Positions 33,591-44,797 of a DNA stretch of 64,000 nt are shown in pieces. The stretch is from NCBI GenBank assembly GCA_024803745.1, contig JANJXV010000013.1, forward strand, positions 34,426,001-34,490,000. The letters run 5' to 3'. Source of the stretch: Megascapheus bottae (taxonomy: Eukaryota; Chordata; Mammalia; Rodentia; Geomyidae). Made by a program: the position numbers and the translations under genes. The notes under the pieces are model-generated. The model was not told the origin of the DNA and ran no database searches. It saw only the letters and a program-made list of their open reading frames with translations. The number at the start of each line of letters is the position of its first letter. The stretch's first letter is position 1.

Positions 33591-33771
33591 TGCCAGTCCT
33601 GGGGCTTGAACTCGGGGCTTTGGCACTGTCCTTGAGCTTTCACATGGCTAGCACTCTACCATTTGATCCACAGCACCTCTTCCAGCTTTTTCTATGTATG
33701 TGGTACTGAGGAATAGAACTTCATGCATGCTGGGCAAGCACTCTACCATTAGGCCATACTCCTGGCCCTAC
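33591..33771 (-). mobile_element. SINE A
   Basis: Reverse-strand GCCAGTCCTGGGGCTTGAAC to AGGCCATACTCCTGGCC. ATAAAAATATTTTTT flanks it (about 33576-33590 and 33772-33787). Confidence 0.92.
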
Positions 33772-33789
33772 AATAAAAATATTTTTTAA

Positions 33790-34638
33790 AAAAATAACCA
33801 CTCCTTCAGGACTTGCCTAACTTACCTGGGTGCTAACTTACCCAATGTCCTCTTATCACTTATATAAATCATGAGAACTATTGGCACAGAAGTGTGAAAA
33901 CAGATTTGATGAAGGAATAATCATTCCATTTTCAATAATAGTTTTCAGATCGTCATCTCTTTTATACATTCTCCAAAACTCAGACAAAACTTCTTTCTTA
34001 TAAGAGACCTCCAAGCCACCTCCCCTTCAGTGTTTTCTGCATACTGTATTAGGCTACTGACCCACCTTGCTCTCCTACTGGGACCTCAAATACTGAAGAA
34101 ACTCGGTATTTTTTCTTCTGTATCCTAAACCCCTAGCACTCTCTGAAATGCAGTATACACTCAATAAGTAATTGTGACCTTAATGGCACATCTAAACAGA
34201 TACCTTTTAAAGTAGTTCACAAATTCTTTACTCTGTAAATGTCTTAAACTCATTTCTACTGTATGTTGGGGAAAAAAAATCAAGTGAATGGGATTATTTA
34301 GAATTATACAAAGAGATTACTCTACAGCTGTATACTCATCATGTGTCCCAAATTATAGTCATCAGAGTTGAAGAAGATATAGTAACAAAGCAATGTAATA
34401 AAGCAAAGAAATAAAGTAATAAAATGGAGACTTTATAGTAGTCATAATGAAAGCCTTACTATTACTACCTTAAAAAGAAAGCAAATATAGTAGGGAATAA
34501 GAGAATTTATACTATAAAAGCCTATAATATTATCTGTAGTTTATCAAAGCTTAAAGGTCATCAAAATATTCACTCAACAATTATTTTCAGAGATTTAAAC
34601 AAACAAAACAAAACCAAAAAAAATGGAGTGGTAAAAGC
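33790..34638. other. IMMP1L intron, unassigned
   Basis: AT-rich with no recognised element. Base composition is moderate at 33.8-34.1 kb. Confidence 0.4.
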
Positions 34639-34639
34639 A

Positions 34640-35085
34640 CTTTGTGTTTGCATACCAGTACTGGGGCTTAAGCTCAATACTTGGGTACTGTCCCTTCGCT
34701 TTTTTGCTCCAGGCTGGTGCTCTACCACTTATGGCTTTTTGTTAGAGGTAAGAAAAAGTCTTTCCTGGAACTTTCCTAACCTAACTGGCTTAAAATTGTG
34801 ATTTTCAGGACCAGGAGTTTGGCCTAGTGGTAGAATGCATGTTTGCCTAGCATGCATGAAGACCCATGTTTGATTCCTTTGTACCACATACATAGAAAAG
34901 CTGGAAGTGAAAGTGGTGCTGTGGCTCAAGTGGTAGATCTAGCCTTGAGAAAGGCCAAGGACAGTGTTCAGTCCCTGAGTTCAAGGCCCAGGACTGGCCA
35001 AAACAACAACAACAAAAAAATGTGATTCTCAGATCTTTGTCTCTGAGTAGCTATGATTACAGGAATGAGCCACTGGCACTGGGCA
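34640..35085 (-). mobile_element. SINE B split by a SINE A
   Basis: The minus-strand SINE B occupies about 34640-34808 and 35033-35085. A younger SINE A sits between. Confidence 0.85.
34809..35020 (+). mobile_element. SINE A nested in SINE B
   Basis: Complete head and tail module with (AAC)n tail. TGTGATTTTCAG / TGTGATTCTCAG at 34797-34808 and 35021-35032 is the target duplication. Confidence 0.94.
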
Positions 35086-35186
35086 TGAAAGCAATCTTGA
35101 TCAACCTTTGTTGGGCCACAAGGGTTTTCTTCTTTAAAAATAAAAAAGCAAAGCAAAACCCTGAAATGAAATACTGCAGTATTTAG

Positions 35187-35229
35187 TACTACTAATTCAA
35201 TTCCATAATACTACTAATTCAATTCCATA
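35187..35229. repeat. 22-bp tandem duplication
   Basis: TACTACTAATTCAATTCCAT occurs twice, at about 35187 and 35209. Confidence 0.9.
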
Positions 35230-35327
35230 AATACAACCAGCCAAAAGGTTTCAGCATGTCATTGGAAATTAAAGCAACTCAATGACAAAAATTTCAATGA
35301 GGTTTGAATGTATTCAAAAGCCACCCC

Positions 35328-35432
35328 AGGAGTGGTACTGGGGTACATGCCTGTACCCTGAGGCAGGATTGATTGGGCCTAGGAAATGGAGGACAGCTTA
35401 GGTAACATCCCAAGATCCCCATCTTTCCAAAA
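35328..35432 (+). mobile_element. Old B1-like monomer
   Basis: GTGGTACTGGGGTACATGCC, then GAGGCAGGATTGATTGGGCC. A weak 7SL-like head. Confidence 0.5.
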
Positions 35433-36180
35433 CCACTCATTAAAGGTATCATTGACCATTGTCAAAGTTAATAGTCAATAAGACCATCGTGGTAAAACTG
35501 GTGATTTAACAATACCTTTTAGGTTAGATACATCTTAATCACAAATGGCTTTTTAAAAATCATCTACTCCCCATTCCAGTTTATTAATAAATAAAAAACA
35601 GCTGTAAATTACTTGTGTCTCCACATTAAAACACAAGCACGCACACACAGAAACTCACTGTAATAGGAAACCTATCTATTAGGAGTTCACAAATCAGTAG
35701 AAGAATTGAATACAAACAAATTCTTCTTGTGGGTTTGTTTTTTTTTTTGTGGGGAGGGGCCCAAGGGGAGAAGAAACGTATTTTCTGTTATTTGCAGCTG
35801 CTTTCACAGCAAGCGACAATTAAATGTGTGAACAAGGTTGTCAGAGTAACACTTGTCATTCACACCGCTTATGGAAAGCTCCTTCATGACTTCCAGAAGC
35901 ACTAATTAAAATTAACGAAAGCTTCTCACGGGGACTTGGAGAAGAAGTGTATCAGGAGGAGTTACATCAAATCACATCCAAATTCAAGTGTTGCTTTCAC
36001 ACCGAGGTCGAACTTCCTGCCCAGCTAACAACTAGGCATTAACGAACTCAGCCCACTCTCCCACCAAGTAACTCTCTATGGTCAACAGCTCCTGTTCCGA
36101 CACAACACAACCCCTTCTGGAAGAAGAAAAAGGAAAGGAGAAAACTTCACAGGGAGTTAGGTCCGTTTTCTCTGGGACAC
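35433..36180. other. Sequence upstream of the bidirectional promoter, unassigned
   Basis: Intronic to IMMP1L. The part at 35.78-36.06 kb has even base composition and homeodomain-type ATTA sites, and is noted as a possible conserved element. Confidence 0.45.
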
Positions 36181-36408
36181 AAAAAGGGAAAGATGCAGGG
36201 CCAAGTATTCATTCTCTCCACTGGCCCGCAGAGATGCACGCTCCAACTAGCCGTGCCTTCCTTAAGCCTCCAGGGCTGGCCGCTTCTCCAACCCGCCCTC
36301 CACAGGAATGAAGGCACTCCCACGAGAAGAATACCAAATATTACCCACCTCCAACCCCCCAAAAACCCGGAAGACCTTCACCCCAAGATTCAGGTGGGCC
36401 TCTCTCAC

Positions 36409-36470
36409 CTGAGCCCCACCGCAGTTCTCCGGGTTTACGTACACGCACTTTTCAGCATTCTGCTTTACGA
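36409..36470 (-). other. IMMP1L: Probable IMMP1L non-coding exon 1
   Basis: On the minus strand a consensus donor, CTCAG|GTGAGAG, has its exon edge at 36409, inside the CpG island and just before the CCAAT boxes. With the first coding exon at 687-791 this implies an intron of about 35.6 kb with an untranslated first exon. The upper edge (start site) is approximate. Known IMMP1L genes have an untranslated first exon near ELP4. This placement is inference. Confidence 0.55.
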
Positions 36471-36605
36471 TTGGTTGCCTCGGGAGGGACGTCTCAATCC
36501 TATTGGCTACCAGAGCCACGAGGAGGCGGGACTTTGGAGCCTTCGCTGACTGGAGGGCTACGTGGGTTCCCAGAGTTCCCATTGGGTCATCACAAGACGC
36601 TCAAG

Positions 36606-36828
36606 ATGGCGGCGGAAGCCACCTTCGCCTCTGGTACCCAGGCTGCCGAATCTTTGGCAGGGGCTGCGGGCAGCAACGGCAGCACCAGTTTCCGGAGGAG
36701 GGTTCCCAAAACCGGTGAGACCGAAGGCTGCGGTCCTCGCCTGGTGTCCATTGCGGGCACGCGACCGTCGGTGCGGAATGGACAGCTACTGGTGTCAACC
36801 GGGCTCCCAGCCCTGGACCAGCTCTTAG
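36606..36828 (+). CDS. ELP4: ELP4 exon 1 (Elongator complex protein 4, residues 1-74 plus first base of codon 75)
   Basis: ELP4 is a subunit of the Elp456 ring of Elongator, which assists the Elp123 catalytic half in forming the 5-carboxymethyl-type modification of wobble uridines in tRNA. The frame from the ATG at 36606 encodes a variable Ala/Gly/Ser-rich N-terminus of about 45 residues. After it comes the strongly conserved block beginning [20 protein letters not shown] and ending LPALDQLL, which matches mammalian ELP4. Codon 75 (Gly) is split by the intron: TTAG|GTCGGT, exon edge 36828, phase 1. The same frame stays open upstream but contains no ATG, so this ATG, within a YY1-type motif, is the natural start. 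The donor has C at +3, which is uncommon. Confidence 0.96.
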
Positions 36829-37130
36829 GTCGGTTCAGAATGGAGGTCCGGGTTCAGCCGGGGGAAAACGTGAGGGGTGGGAGCCCCACATGCCTGACTC
36901 TCTTCCTCCCGCCCTCGGTTCCGCCCCCCTCCCGTCCCCTTCTCGCTCTCATCCCCCCTCCCCTCTCCACGGACAGTCTCATGTGTCCCGCTCCTGAGGG
37001 ACAGGAGGGGCTGCTTAGTGTGCCCACGGAGCCTGTGTGAGTGCCCGGCCGTGCTCTCCCGCTCTGCTCGCGCAGACCTCCGCGGGAGTCCTACAAGCTT
37101 TTTGCGCCCACTCTTCTCCCCCCCCCCACA

Positions 37131-37512
37131 CACACACCCCGCCATGCTTCTTAGTTTCATTAACTTATGGAATGGCTCAGGAGCCTCTCCGAGTCTCCAC
37201 ACTCTCCTCTCTAACCCCTACCCCCTTAAGGCTGGGACTGACATGACTCAAGTCTGCTGTCCTCGTGAGAGAAGAACTTGGTTAGAAAAACGCAGAAGGG
37301 CGGGGCTAGAAAGACTTAAGTAGACAGACAGACTCAAGTCCTAAACCACTTGGCTTTAAGGGAATGGTTGTGCAAACTATATGATGTGGATAGTTCTATT
37401 CCTGTTTGCGCTAAATGAGTATACCCAAATACATACCTGGATGACTTTTGTATGCATTTCGCTCTCCAGGGTTGGTTGCTGCTACCTGCTGAATGAAAGA
37501 CAGGTGTTTTGT
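37131..37512. other. ELP4 intron 1, unassigned
   Basis: The transition from the CpG island to ordinary intron. No element recognised. Confidence 0.5.
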
Positions 37513-37514
37513 TC

Positions 37515-37762
37515 AATTTTTGTGGCAGTACTCATGATTGAACTCATGGCCTAAGAGCTGGTCCTTAGTTTTTTCACACAAGACTAGTGCTCTTACCACT
37601 GAAGCCAAAGTCTCACATCTGGCTTTTTTTTTTTTTTTTATGTTTATTGGAGATAAGGTTTCACAGACTTTCCTGCCTGATTCCTGTCTTGGAATAGTAA
37701 TCCTCAGATATTCAGCCTCCTGAGTAGCATTAAGGAGGATACGAGCCACCAGCACCTGAGTC
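37515..37762 (-). mobile_element. SINE B
   Basis: Reverse-strand tail module (AGACTAGTGCTCTTACCACT), T-run linker and head (CAGCCTCCTGAGTAGC). Confidence 0.88.
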
Positions 37763-37782
37763 AGGTTTAAATTTAATTTACT

Positions 37783-38068
37783 TTTTTTTTTTTTTTTAAT
37801 GTGTCATGGGGCTTGAACTTTCCCTGAGTATTGTCCCTGAGCTCTTCAGTTCAAGGCTACCACCCTATCCCCGGGCCTGGGTGTTGTCACTGAGCTCTTC
37901 AGCTCGAGGCTGTCTCCCTACCCTTGGGAGACACTTTCCGTTTTCTGGGGGTTAATTGGAGATAAGAGTCTTAGGTCCTTTAGTGCCCGGCTGGCTTTGA
38001 ACCTTGATCCTCAGATCTCTGCCTCCTGAGTAGCTAGGATTATAGGCGTGAGCAACCTCACCCAGCTT
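37783..38068 (-). mobile_element. SINE B, internally duplicated subtype
   Basis: T run, two tandem reverse-strand tail cores (about 37828-37877 and 37878-37927, each with GAGCTCTTCAG), linker and complete head ending TAGGCGTGAGCAACC. Confidence 0.9.
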
Positions 38069-38069
38069 A

Positions 38070-38936
38070 ATTTACATTTTTAACCAGAAAAGGAAGACCA
38101 ATTGTTAGGCTATCTTTTACAGTCTTTGGAATTTTCCTAAAGAAACCAAATGAATATACTTGCTTCTTAAACCAGTTATGTTGAAAGGAGTGAAGAGATT
38201 ACATCTGGAGGGCAAATCTATTCAGTTTATCAGTTCTTCGGTTTATCCTTTTTTGCTGTCTGAATACAGCAGCATTAAAAACGAGTCTGTTTTTCATGCA
38301 TGTTTTTCATAATATGTGATGTGTGTCTGTTAAATGTGGCATGATTTCATAATACATTAAAAAGCTATTCCTGATCCTAGTACCTCATTGGACATTTTCA
38401 TTGTCATGCTGAAATCCTCCCCCAACCCCACGTCCACCTTCCCCTCTCCCCAGGTAGGCATTTCAACAAGGTTTAATGCCGGGGAATTTAAGGAGATAAA
38501 TATATGACTTCCTAATTGTTTTATTTCATGTCCTAAGTGGGTCCAAGTTTTTTCTATATAAATTTAGATATTTTTCTTACACGTTGCAAAGAATTAAACA
38601 CAAATGATTTAAAGTATATTGTTAGTGATTATTTCATCCTATTCCTTGAGAGCCTTACCTGATTTTCGGATTTTAAATGTAAAGCTAACTAGCATCTCCT
38701 ACTGGTGCTTATATGTCTACATTTTTCATTAAATGGGCATATGTGAAGCCATTTACTTGATAAAAGTATCCAGATGTTACATTTCTAGCATTATGATGCA
38801 GTTTCCAATCAAATAACAAAATGTGCACATTTTGTTACACATTCCCAGCACTGAGTAGATTCTTCATTGAAAGCAAACACCAGCAAGAGTTTATGAGACA
38901 TGTTGTTTTAGGTGAATGAAGGTTAAAGATAGATTC
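38070..38936. other. ELP4 intron 1, unassigned
   Basis: No gene or element recognised. Moderately AT-rich. Confidence 0.4.
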
Positions 38937-38937
38937 A

Positions 38938-39176
38938 GCCATGCATCAGTGGCCCATGTCTATTAAACCCAGCTACCCAAATCTGAAATTTAAGAATCAC
39001 AGTTTAAAGTCAGCCTGGGCAGGAAAGTCTGTAAGAATCTTATCTCCAATTAAGAACCAAAAAATATGTAAGTAGAGATGTGAGTTAAGTGGTGAGGCAC
39101 TAACCTTGAGCAAAAAGGCTCAGGGACAGCACCTAGGCCCTGAGTTCAAACCCCAGGAATGGCACCAAAAAAAAAA
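38938..39176 (+). mobile_element. SINE B, diverged
   Basis: CATGCATCAGTGGCCCATGT head, AATTAAGAACCAAAAAATA linker, tail module and A tail. Confidence 0.85.
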
Positions 39177-39768
39177 ATGATTCAAAATTAAGTAATAAGG
39201 ACAGTTATAAAACTGACCATGTAAACTTACCTTTTGGTTGGTTATCTTTAGTTCTGTCTGCATGACAGTCTCAAATTTTCAGAAATTTTTGACCATTTAT
39301 TGAACCTAAGATTAATGATTTACCTAGTCTTTTCAGACACCTACCACATTGAGAAGGAGGGAGACATGCTCACATGGGTTTTGCCCAGAGACAGAAATGT
39401 AAAAATATGTAAAAGTTTCCTATCTACCCAGAGGTCTTAGTATCTAAAGCTTATGCTAAAAATTAGCATTTATTGAGATGATTGAAATAGTAATTTGTTA
39501 AAATCTTGAAATGCATTTCACATGTGTACAGTTGATTTTCAGATAAGTTGGAAATGTTATCATAGGAGTAATTTATTTGAAATAATAACTGTCTAGAAGT
39601 ATTTTCAGTTGTTAATTTCTTGATGTCCTTTTGTAATTTGATTTTTCTGTCTTGTTTGGTCCTCTGGAGCCATTTACATTTGTTTTTCATTAAAGCATTA
39701 CTTGAAAGTGAAATGTGGCTGATAATATGTGTACACATAAGTATTAGTAATCAAAAAATGTTATTTAG
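39177..39768. other. ELP4 intron 1, unassigned
   Basis: AT-rich. No element recognised. Confidence 0.4.
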
Positions 39769-39770
39769 CC

Positions 39771-40005
39771 AGGCGAGGTGGCTCACACCTATAATCCTAG
39801 CTACTGAGGAGGCTGAGATCTGAGGACTGAGGTTCAAAGCCAGCCTGGGCACTAAAGTCCCATGAGACTCAACTCCAATTAACCACTAGAAAACTGGACT
39901 TGGAGTTCTGGCTCCAGGGGTAGGGTGGTAGCCTTGAGCTGAAGAGCTCAGGAACAACACCCAGGCCTAGAGTTCGAGCCCCATAACCACCACCACCCCA
40001 AAAAA
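39771..40005 (+). mobile_element. SINE B
   Basis: GCCAGGCGAGGTGGCTCACA head, complete linker and tail module, ending in a (TA)n run to 40018. Confidence 0.93.
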
Positions 40006-40316
40006 ATATATATATATAAGTTTGACCCAGATTGCAACAAACTTGATATGACCATTTTGTGACAGAATGTAATGATAATAAATAATTTTTAGTAGAAGAC
40101 TTTGTCATTACATTATGATCATATATGAATTCTGTAAATGAGTAAATACTATATGGGAACCACCAGAGTTTACTACTGTTGCCATGATATCATTTTAATT
40201 TTAAACATAGACTCAAAATACATTTAAAAGGTTCCATACTTGCTCACTAGATGTTAATCATTTAGTGACTCATTAATACTCCATTGATACTTTAAAACAT
40301 AAATATTAAAGTTCCT

Positions 40317-40512
40317 GGGCCGGGAGTTTGGCCTAGTGGTAGAGTGCTTGCCTAGCATGCACGAAGACCTGGGTTTGATTCCTCGGTACCACATACATAG
40401 AAAAAAAGCCGAAAGTGGTGCTGGGGCTCAAGTGGTAGAGCTCTAGCCTTGAGAAAGTCAAAGACAGTGCTCAGGCCCTGAGCTCAAGCCCAGGACTGGC
40501 AAAAAAAAATAT
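40317..40512 (+). mobile_element. SINE A
   Basis: GGGCCGGGAGTTTGGCCTAG through CCCAGGACTGGC. A-rich tail grading into (TA)n. Confidence 0.95.
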
Positions 40513-40524
40513 ATATATATATAA

Positions 40525-41460
40525 AAAATATTAACATTCCTAAACTAGCCTTATGGCCTAAGTAGAACTGTGCCAAGCACTGAGTTCAAAGTCCAGGAGC
40601 ATCAGAAAATAAAAATAGAATCCAAGTTACCTGAAACCTGCATCTTTTAAACATGAGCTAATGATTTCTGGCAATATTATTTTATTCACAGATTTTTATA
40701 TGCATTTCCCAAAATAGCTACATTTAAACTTTTCATGTACTTAGACGGCCTAATCCAAGTTTTCAATCTTCTCCCATCTAGGACATACTGATAATTGAAT
40801 TCACTAGATATAAATAGCACATTTCAGAAAGAAAATACATTAGATGGATCTGCCTTTTATGTTCTTCCATGGATTTCTAAGGAAAGCTTATAGCAAGAAA
40901 AGTATATCTGGCCTGCATGATGCTTCAAGGAATATGACTTCACAAGTTTGGCCCACCCATGCACTGCTCAGAGCTTACTAAAATTTGACAATCATGGTGA
41001 TGGCAGGGTAGAGATTTGTAATAAATAGTCCATAGAGAGTTCTCTGCAAGAAGCTTTGTATAGTAACTGCCATTTGAAACCCTAAAATAAATACTGTTAA
41101 TCTGTAGTATTAGTATAAATTGAGCTTTGATCACATAGTTAACAATTTAGCAACTGGTAAACAGACATACACAAAATTTAAATTTTTATTACAATGTAAA
41201 AATGTTTCATGTAATCTGGAGAAACATATCCCTGTTACTTTGATTTTGATATTTATTCAGCCAATAGTTATATATTCTGATGTGCTACCACTACTTTTAG
41301 CAAACTGGAAATAAACTTAGCTTTCTTAAAGAGATCAAGAAGCAAAGCCAAGAATCTTGGTGACCGAACAAAGCTTGCCAGATTTTGTGCTATGAAATGA
41401 TGAGAGTATGGTAAAGTTAAGGCTAAGACACCTGCAAAAGAAAATAAGAAAAAGGGAAAT
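40525..41460. other. ELP4 intron 1, unassigned
   Basis: No element recognised. Confidence 0.4.
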
Positions 41461-41478
41461 AAAAGAGGTAGGAAGGGG

Positions 41479-41677
41479 GCCAGGAGTTTGGCCTAGTGGT
41501 TAAAGTGCTTGCCTAGCATGCATGAAGACCCGGGTTCGATTCCTCGGTACCACATACAGAAAAAAGCCGGAAGTGGTGCTGAGGCTCAAGTGGTAGAGCT
41601 CTAGCCTTGAGAAAGTCCAAGGACAGGGCTCAGGCCCTGAGCTCAAGCCCAGGACTGGCAAAAAAAAAAAAAAAAAA
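41479..41677 (+). mobile_element. SINE A, young-looking
   Basis: Complete copy with an uninterrupted A tail of about 20. The duplication AAAGAGGTAGGAAGGG is present at both ends (about 41463-41478 and 41679-41694). Confidence 0.96.
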
Positions 41678-42039
41678 AAAGAGGTAGGAAGGGAGAAGAG
41701 AAGGAAGGAGAAGATGGAGGGATTTTTTTTTTAAGTGAAAATAATTATTGTATTCTGTTGTTTTCATCAGAGATAGAATGATTGCTTACTTAAACTCATT
41801 ACTTTTCTGGAAAATATTTTAGCGTGATATTGAGGAAAAAGTATTCTTTTAAAATTGGGAACTGTTAATACAGCCTATAAAGTATATTTATACTTTTGTT
41901 TCAGTGTATTTATTATAAAGCTGTATGTTTTAATTTCACACTGTTAAACCAAAAATAAACCAATTTAAAATGTCTATAATTTTCTTAAAATTTATGTCAA
42001 GTATCAGTATAACTCAGCATAATTTCTGTATTTAATTTT

Positions 42040-42186
42040 TTTTAATTTTATTGTCAGGATAATGTATAGAGGAATTACAGTTACATTCATCAGGTAGTAG
42101 GTGCGTTATTTATCCCACATTGATACTCCTCATGTTTTTGTCCCTGTTTCCCTCCCTCACCCCCTCCAAATCATCTTGTCCATGTT
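42040..42186 (-). mobile_element. L1 3'UTR-only insertion
   Basis: TTTATTGTCAGGATAATGTA, AGGAATTACAGTTACATTCA and a pyrimidine-rich stretch are the reverse complement of the L1 3' end. TTTAATTTTA-like repeats lie on both sides. Confidence 0.85.
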
Positions 42187-42553
42187 TAATTTTAATTTTA
42201 TTAAGAGTACTTATATACTATTAGATTTCAGATTGTTTGAGGAATAATTATGCATATTTTCAGTAAGTTACTCTACATGAAAGGTTTTTATTGTGTTCTA
42301 AATGTTTCCATTTTGCTTACAAAAAAAGCTAGTCAGTCAGTAATTTGAGTAGTTTCTTTTAAACCATACTATGAATGTATTTCTATTAATTGATTGAAAT
42401 TCAGATATTTTTTATTACAAGTAAATTTTTCAATGTTTAAGACATTAATCACAAACACTAATACTTTTTTGTCACATGGAATGAAGAACAAAGCGTCTGT
42501 GATGAACTGCATTGTTATAGTGAGCTCTACCATGCCAAAACTTAAAGTGTCTG
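42187..42553. other. ELP4 intron 1, unassigned
   Basis: AT-rich. Short open frames without recognisable product. Confidence 0.4.
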
Positions 42554-42554
42554 T

Positions 42555-42838
42555 TGTTTTTGCTGCTGCTGTTTGCAGTGCTGAGTAGTGAACCAAGGAC
42601 CTTGGCACATACCAGGCAAGTACTCCACCAGTGTGCTGATACTCAGACTTGAACTCAAGGTTTGTTTTTCAAAGCTGTCATTCCACCATTTGATCAATGT
42701 CTCTACTTCCAGCTTTTAGCTGGTAAATTGGTAATAAGTGTCTTGTGGACATTCCTGCCTGGACTAGCCTTGAACCTTGATCCTTAGATCTTGATCCTGA
42801 GTAGCTAAGATTACAAGCATAATCCACCAACACCTGAG
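42555..42838 (-). mobile_element. ID-type SINE followed by SINE B
   Basis: Reverse-strand ID head at 42555-42640 (CAGGCAAGTACTCCACCAGT), then a diverged SINE B at 42641-42838 (AGTAGCTAAGATTACAAGC head). Confidence 0.75.
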
Positions 42839-42931
42839 TTTGAGATGATTTTCAGGAAATATTGTTTGAGTTATATATGCATGATTAGATGACCCTTGTT
42901 CAAATATTTTTTATATTATTAACTTTATTTT

Positions 42932-43015
42932 TTTCTGTTTTGATACTAAGGATCAAACTCAGGATGATACCCTTACTAGGCAAGCACTTAGCCACTGATC
43001 TATATCCCAACCCTA
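42932..43015 (-). mobile_element. ID-type SINE
   Basis: GATACTAAGGATCAAACTCA and CTAGGCAAGCACTTAGCCAC, the reverse complement of the ID head. Confidence 0.78.
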
Positions 43016-43850
43016 ATTTTTTTAATTAAAGAATTTATTAACATTGATTTTTACATCATATTTCAAATGGCGAATTTAACAAACAAGTATTCAAGAAGGG
43101 AATCTCTATATACAATCACTGGCACTTAGGTTTTAGAACATAATTAAAATTAGGCTGAGGGTTTGTATGTCATAGATACATAATAATCTATGTAATAAAA
43201 CATTATGTCTATAGAGTCATAAGTTTTTATGTCTATGTCATTGTGTTCATATTTCCAGTACCATGTCCACAGTATTGGGTATGTAACTTTTCAGTCCTCG
43301 CTCTTGAACTGTTGGATCTAATAGCCACATATTAAGGGTACATGTGCCTTTTGATCCTTAGGTCTTGTCTTGTCTCACTCAACATGTTTCACTTTAGATT
43401 CATCCACTTCCCTGCAAATGCCATTATTTTATCTTGTCTGTTGGCTATGTAGAATTCCATTGTATATGTATACCACATTTTCTGTATCCATTCATCTGCA
43501 GTAGGACATCTGGATTGTTTCCATCACCTGGCTATTGTGAATAGTGCAGAGATAAACATAGCTGAGCAGGTGTCCTTATCATATCTTGGGTTATGATGTT
43601 CAGGATAGATGCCCAGAAGTAGTATGGCGGGATCGTAGGGAAGGTCAATTTTCAGTTCTTTAAGAAACCTCCACAGTGCTTTCCAGAGTGGCTGAACTAG
43701 TTTACAATCCCACCAGCAGTGTAGTAGGGTTCCTTTTTCTTCACAACCCCACCAGCATCTGTCATTGTCTGAGTTCAAAATCTTGGCCATTCTTGTTGGG
43801 GTAAGGTGGTATCTTAGGATTGTTTTTATTTGCATTTCTTTATGACCTAA
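43016..43850 (-). mobile_element. 5'-truncated L1 (second 3'-end lineage)
   Basis: The reverse complement of late ORF2, open at 43835-43524 with a [20 protein letters not shown] block characteristic of the L1 ORF2 C-terminus. Its 3'UTR matches the plus-strand copy at 9299-10015. ORF2 is truncated and nonfunctional. Confidence 0.94.
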
Positions 43851-43885
43851 TTCTTCTTTTTTAATCTTCTTCTTTTTTAATCTTC

Positions 43886-44573
43886 AAATGGTTGTACAAG
43901 AGGAGTGCAATGTAACATGTTCATTTATATGTTCAGTGTACCTTGATCATTTACCTCTTCCGTCATTCTCTTCCAGACCACCTTCCTTCATTTCTTCCCC
44001 AGTAATACCAAGTTTGCCACTTCCTTTTTCAGATATTAATTCAAAAAAATTAAAATATCTCCTCTGACTTTGAAAATTATCCTTTGATCTCCGTTTTTTG
44101 TTTGAAATGGCAAGTGTTAATTTTAAATCCTAAATAAATTTGAGCATATCAAGACTTTCAAGAGCATGAGCTTTAATTATCAGTTCTTTTGTCCAAGGAT
44201 TACTAAATTTGAGATTAAATATTAAAATGGAGTATTGTTGTCATCGCTTTTCTGAGTTATACTTATGTAGGAATGAAGTCACTGTACACATTTAGATTCT
44301 AGGCTATGAAGTTAATTTATTAACAGGTGCTAAATATAACTTAACCAAAGTTAAGTTGAATACTATATGGTTATATCACAGGAAAAAGGACAATACCACA
44401 GTATATTATGAAAGTAGTTGCAACATATAGTATATAATTATATATCATGTAATTATTTCATAATAGTATGTGAGCAAAGTATTACAAAGGTAATTAAAAT
44501 GTTATTCAGAATTGCAGTTTTTAAATTATAGAACTTTTGTCCTTGACAAAAGCTAACTTTTATGCTGTAGAAT
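43886..44573. other. ELP4 intron 1, unassigned
   Basis: Mostly AT-rich. 43886-43990 may be an old repeat that I cannot name. Confidence 0.35.
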
Positions 44574-44755
44574 GGGGGACAGGGAGTTTGGCCTAATCGT
44601 AGCGTGCTTGCCTAGCACGCACAAAGACCTGGGTTCAATTTCTCAGTACCACATATATAGAAAAGCTGGAAGTGGTAGAGCTCTAGCCTTGAAAAATCTC
44701 AAGGACAGTGATCAGGCCCTGAGTTCAAACCCCAGAACTGGCAATAATAATAATA
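44574..44755 (+). mobile_element. SINE A, internally shortened, 42 bp before ELP4 exon 2
   Basis: Head, linker and a tail module lacking about 15 bases (GTGCTGTGGCTCAA missing), with an (AAT)n tail ending at 44755. It is sense to ELP4 and leaves only 42 bases for branch point and pyrimidine tract before exon 2. Confidence 0.92.
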
Positions 44756-44797
44756 ATGTGAATGGTAGATTAATTTTCTTCTCTGTTTTGTTTCTAG

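Larger units (their letters stand above)
36200..37130. promoter_or_regulatory. CpG-rich bidirectional IMMP1L/ELP4 promoter
   Basis: A G+C-rich, CpG-rich island in an otherwise AT-rich window, placed exactly between the two divergent genes. It has three ATTGG (inverted CCAAT, NF-Y type) boxes at 36470-36474, 36502-36506 and 36581-36585. A GGCGGG Sp-type box lies at 36525-36530. AAGATGGCGGC, a YY1-type element, lies at 36603-36613 over the ELP4 ATG. There is no TATA box at a fitting position. These are the usual marks of a housekeeping divergent promoter with dispersed starts. The transcription start sites themselves cannot be read from sequence. Confidence 0.85.

Noticed and set aside
36471..36605. 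N-terminal extension of ELP4 by 45 residues
   Set aside because: The frame is open but begins at TTG, has no ATG and overlaps CCAAT and GC-box elements. The ATG at 36606 matches the family start.
36193..37323. Several other open frames in the CpG island on both strands
   Set aside because: Long frames are expected by chance in G+C-rich DNA. Only the ELP4 frame shows recognised conserved sequence and splice signals.
43524..43835. Reverse-transcriptase-related gene
   Set aside because: It is the C-terminal end of a truncated L1 ORF2 and nothing upstream of it is intact.
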